NCBI GenBank assembly: GCA_026713545.1
Contig: JAPOOG010000009.1
Coordinates: 1-59,077, forward strand
DNA: 59,077 nucleotides
Direction of reading: 5' to 3'
Origin: Bryobacterales bacterium
Lineage (GTDB): Bacteria > Acidobacteriota > Terriglobia > Bryobacterales > UBA6623
Position 1 is the stretch's first letter. Each line of letters begins with the position of its first letter. Shown in pieces: positions 56,333-59,077 of the stretch. The notes beneath the pieces were generated by a model that searched no databases, was not told where the DNA came from, and was given only the letters and a program-made list of their open reading frames with translations. The translations under genes were made by a program, and so were the position numbers.

Positions 56333-56510
56333 CCCTGTCTTTCTCACCACGCGGCGAGGTGAAGTGCGTGAGAGGGCCGTCAGGACGAGGCGCGAGCCGC
56401 TTGGCGCGAGCAGGCGTACTTGACAGTACATCGAGCACGGCAAGCAAGCGCAACGAAGTCATGGCGGTCTTACTGCGTGCTTCGGCCGTCGGGTGGTGAG
56501 AAATGCAGGC
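56333..56510. mobile_element. MITE-like inverted-repeat element, family 1, copy 2
   Basis: 178 bp. Left end CCCTGTCTTTCTCACCAC (preceded by TA), right end GTGGTGAGAAATGCAGGC. Interior aligns with the copy at 23194 throughout, with GTACTTGACAGTAC at the centre. The right end is 2 nt from the stop codon of the enolase-family gene (minus strand). Confidence 0.78.
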
Positions 56511-56511
56511 T

Positions 56512-57897
56512 CTAAGGCCGGATCACCGAGCCATCCCGCCGGCGCGTCGTGCCCCAGTGGTAGTCAAAGGGCGTCGGCAGCCGGTCCGCCGGATATTTCG
56601 CCGCGGCCGACTCATCGAGTTCCACGCCCCAGCCGGGTTTCTCGTTGGCCCAGAAATACCCGTCCTTGAGTTGCGGACAGCCCGGGAAGACCTCTTGCGT
56701 CTCTTCCGGAAAGACCGTTCTCTCCTGAATGCCGAAGTTGTAGCAGGCAAGATCGAGCGCGATATTGGCGCAGTGGCCGATCGGCGAGACATCCCCCGGA
56801 CCGTGCCAGGCGGTGCGCACCCCAAACCACTCGCAAAGTGCGGCCAGTTTGCGTGCGGGACTCAGGCCGCCGATTTGCGAGATGTGCACGCGCATGTAAT
56901 CGATGAGCCGGTCGGTCACGAGCCCGATAAACTCGTGCGGGCTGTTGAACAACTCGCCCATGGCGATCGGCGTTGTCGTGTTCGCCCGGATGTGCTTGAA
57001 ATAGCCGATCTGCTCGGGAGCGAGCGGATCTTCGATGAAGAACGGCTTGTACTGCTCGAGTTCCTTGCACAGGTTGAGCGCCTGGTCCGGTGAGACGCGC
57101 TCGTGCACGTCGTGGAGCAACTCGATTTCGCTCCCCAGAGTCGTGCGCATGTGCTCGAAGAGTTTCGGAATGATCCGCACGTACGGTCCCGGTTCGTAGA
57201 CCCGTTCCCGGGGCGGCCCCGCGGGAGGGGGCGGCAGTTCGCTCGCGGCCTCGTCCGCGTCGGAACCTCCTGAACGGCGGGCGCCGTAGTTCGCCATGCC
57301 GGGAATGCCGACCTGAATCCGTACGTGCCGGTAGCCTTCTTCGATAAAGCCCCGCGCCATGTCCTCGACTTCTTTGAAAGTGTTGCCGGAAGCGTGTGCG
57401 TAGCAATCGGCCGCCATCCGTGTCTTGCCGCCGAGCAACTGGTAGACCGGCATGTTGGCGCGTTTGCCCTTGATGTCCCACAGAGCCTGATCGACGCCGC
57501 TCATCGCGTTGTAGAGCACCGGGCCGTTGCGCCAATACGAGCTGACGTACATCGACTGCCAGATGTCTTCGATGTGGTCTGGGTCTTTGCCTTTGAGGAA
57601 TGGCGCCAGGAACTCGTCGACCGCCGTGACGACCGCCTTGGCGCGTTGGTTGAAGGTCGCGCAGCCAAGGCCGTAGAGCCCAGGTTCGCTGGTGTCGACT
57701 TTGACGACCGTCAGTCGGATGCGCGGCGCGGCGACGAGGACCGCCTTCACGTTGGTGATCTTCAACGCCGGAAGCCCGTTTTGCGCCTGCCGCTCCTGCG
57801 CGCTCGGCCGGTAGGCGAAGGCTTGATGCGCCGTCAACCCGGCTAGATTAAGGGCGGCGCCTCCGGTGGCGAGTCGAAACATCTCACGTCGGTTCAT
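56512..57897 (-). CDS. Tat-exported mandelate-racemase/ManD-like enolase-family protein
   Basis: 461 residues; AAGGAG 8 nt before the ATG, twin arginine MNRREMFRLATGGAAL. The body resembles RspA/mannonate dehydratase: IWQSMYVSSYWRNGPVLYNAMSGVDQALWDIKGK, LLHDVHERVSP (Mg-binding Asp, catalytic His), FIEDPLAPEQ, IAMGELFNSP, and the ending GYFWANEKPGWGVELDE. A proline-rich loop ELPPPPAGPPRE is inserted. Sugar-acid dehydration in the periplasm is implied; unusual for a family normally cytoplasmic. Confidence 0.85.
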   Translation of the reverse strand: MNRREMFRLATGGAALNLAGLTAHQAFAYRPSAQERQAQNGLPALKITNVKAVLVAAPRIRLTVVKVDTSEPGLYGLGCATFNQRAKAVVTAVDEFLAPFLKGKDPDHIEDIWQSMYVSSYWRNGPVLYNAMSGVDQALWDIKGKRANMPVYQLLGGKTRMAADCYAHASGNTFKEVEDMARGFIEEGYRHVRIQVGIPGMANYGARRSGGSDADEAASELPPPPAGPPRERVYEPGPYVRIIPKLFEHMRTTLGSEIELLHDVHERVSPDQALNLCKELEQYKPFFIEDPLAPEQIGYFKHIRANTTTPIAMGELFNSPHEFIGLVTDRLIDYMRVHISQIGGLSPARKLAALCEWFGVRTAWHGPGDVSPIGHCANIALDLACYNFGIQERTVFPEETQEVFPGCPQLKDGYFWANEKPGWGVELDESAAAKYPADRLPTPFDYHWGTTRRRDGSVIRP

Positions 57898-58166
57898 GGC
57901 ATCGTTCTCCTTGGGCAACAACGAACTCCCTATCATCGGCAATGAACCCCCGCGTCGCAAGAGAGCGGCAAGCCGAGACGGAGCTTCGCGTTCTGCGCTC
58001 ACGAATATCTTCGCAGTACGGTACACCACCGCTCGGTGTACCTTTGCATGCATTTCTGCATGCTCCATGGCTATTCAAGCCTGGAGCACATCCATGCCGC
58101 TGTAACAGTGAAAACGTAATCGAGGTCTCAACTGGCCTCGACATCATTGCGGGAGGAATCATACCG

Positions 58167-58538
58167 ATGAAAAAAATGACCATCATGCTGATGTTGGTCG
58201 CGATGGCGGTTCTCGTGCCGACAACAGTGTCCGCGTCCGGCTCCATCTCGGCTGGGCGAGGTATCAACCCCAGAGACGCATACACGCAGGGCAAGGCGCT
58301 CACGTTCAAGAAGCTCGTGTGCGCATCCTGCCCTCTGCAAAAGGGTGACCTGGATCGGTCGCGCGCCCAGAGCTTGAAGACCAGCCTCGAGGCCCGTGAC
58401 GCTGCGGAGAAGCCGGGCACTCCGGACGACGAGCACATCCAGGTGCTATGCCCGGGCGACCGTGGCTCCGAGTGTGACGGCAAGGTGGACGAACAGGAAC
58501 TCGTCCACTACTACCTCACTCGGCGCTACAAGCTGTAA
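58167..58538 (+). CDS. Small exported protein with CxxC pair
   Basis: 123 residues; GGGAGGA about 10 nt before the ATG. Signal peptide MKKMTIMLMLVAMAVLVPTTVSAS. Two cysteine sites: KLVCASCPL and QVLCPGDRGSEC. No histidine after CxxC, so not a heme site. A calcium-like DRGSECDGKVDEQELV stretch is present. Followed by the outer-membrane protein gene, perhaps in one operon. Confidence 0.7.
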   Translation: MKKMTIMLMLVAMAVLVPTTVSASGSISAGRGINPRDAYTQGKALTFKKLVCASCPLQKGDLDRSRAQSLKTSLEARDAAEKPGTPDDEHIQVLCPGDRGSECDGKVDEQELVHYYLTRRYKL

Positions 58539-58603
58539 GCGCATTATTTTCGATAAGAGCAAAATAACCAAAACAACTGAGGTAGGGAATCAAGGTACAT
58601 AAT

Positions 58604-59077
58604 TTGCAACGTAATTTAATGATTATTCTGGCTGCGATCGCAGCCATCGCCGTCTTCCCGGCGCCGGCTTTCGCCGGCAGCTCGCCGTGGCTTCCCGCAC
58701 CCGGGGGAGGCTCTATCACCGTGTCCTATGTGTCGCAGGGCGCTACTGAGTTCTATCGCAGCACCGTGAAAGGCCCGACTCCTGGCGGGGGTGCCAATCT
58801 CTCGCAGCAAACCGTGTGGGTGGATGGGGTCTACGGTCTTTCAGATTCCGTCGCGTTGGACTTTCGGGTAGGTGAAGCCCGAAGTTCATTCATCACCGGG
58901 GAGGGACTGCCCCCCTCGCAGCAGAGTATCAACGGTTTGCAGGATATCAATGTCGGCGTGGTCTGGCGTGCCGTCGACGAAGTCGTGAGTTCCGGACCGA
59001 GCATTGCTTTCCGCATCGCGGGGATCAAGGCCGGGAATTACGAAACCGGCTACATCAACTCGCTCGGCGATGGCGGG
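58604..59077 (+). CDS. Exported beta-barrel-like protein, cut by the window end
   Basis: TTG start (MQRNLMIILAAIAAIAVFPAPAFAGS) with AAGG 8 nt upstream; ATG at 58619 is the alternative. Signal peptide, then alternating polar and aromatic stretches (ITVSYVSQGATEFYRSTV, QQTVWVDGVYGLSDSVALDFRVG, INVGVVWRAVDEVV) typical of outer-membrane barrels. The frame is open at 59077, so at least 158 residues are encoded here. Family not recognised. Confidence 0.7.
   Translation, partial: MQRNLMIILAAIAAIAVFPAPAFAGSSPWLPAPGGGSITVSYVSQGATEFYRSTVKGPTPGGGANLSQQTVWVDGVYGLSDSVALDFRVGEARSSFITGEGLPPSQQSINGLQDINVGVVWRAVDEVVSSGPSIAFRIAGIKAGNYETGYINSLGDGG

Overview
The window is GC-rich bacterial chromosome, 59 kb long. 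It carries a mixture of housekeeping genes (glyQ-glyS, ppdK, recO, cca, hemW, htrA, mtgA) and exported accessory enzymes. The gene mix points to Acidobacteriota, probably near the Solibacter/Bryobacter group, or less likely another soil or marine lineage rich in Tat-exported enzymes. The clues are a DUF1592 cytochrome followed by a DUF1552 Tat protein, planctomycete-style leucine-rich-repeat proteins, Tat-signal DapA-like and mandelate-racemase-like proteins, BshC with a YfiT-type transferase, and split glycyl-tRNA synthetase. This assignment is inference from gene content only. There are no rRNA or tRNA genes, phages, transposase genes or CRISPR arrays that I can see.

Layout. 1-7 kb: a PepSY-type membrane protein with a tiny Tat lipoprotein, a JmjC/cupin oxygenase and an MFS transporter, set among repeats. 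Two paralogous small proteins (about 89 and 97 codons) each sit beside the same repeat block, and the second copy has an in-frame amber codon. 7-18 kb: the DUF1592/DUF1552 pair, two translationally coupled LRR proteins, an exported DapA-family protein, a class III aminotransferase and gamma-glutamyltransferase. 18-23 kb: small proteins, a compact ltaE - PEGA-like - DUF4202 - coiled-coil cluster, and hemW. 23-33 kb: a lipoprotein esterase, mtgA, a frameshifted NucS-like nuclease, Xaa-Pro aminopeptidase with a solitary HigA, small membrane proteins, and an L-fucose-type dehydrogenase/lactonase pair. 33-45 kb: HtrA, a DapA homologue without its lysine, bshC, a beta-barrel protein, a HATPase-STAS fusion, a PYROXD2-like oxidoreductase, cca and a Tat esterase. 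45-59 kb: acetoacetyl-CoA ligase with an aminotransferase, recO, a bacillithiol-transferase-like DinB protein, a recO remnant, glyQS, ppdK, an exported ManD/RspA-like enolase, and two exported proteins at the edge.

The least explained content is in the gaps between genes. At least two families of non-coding, inverted-repeat elements (about 180-260 bp, MITE-like) are flanked by TA. Two MITE-1 ends lie at or within 2 nt of a stop codon of a neighbouring gene. A third family, of 84-91 bp units, is built from iterated CACGAAACACGAATCACG-type words. Together with the duplicated small gene and its amber codon, the recO tail duplication, a stray MFS fragment and the frameshifted nuclease, they describe a chromosome shaped by small non-autonomous elements and short segmental duplications. 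The HATPase-STAS fusion, with a strong in-frame internal start before the STAS domain, is the most interesting protein-level observation.
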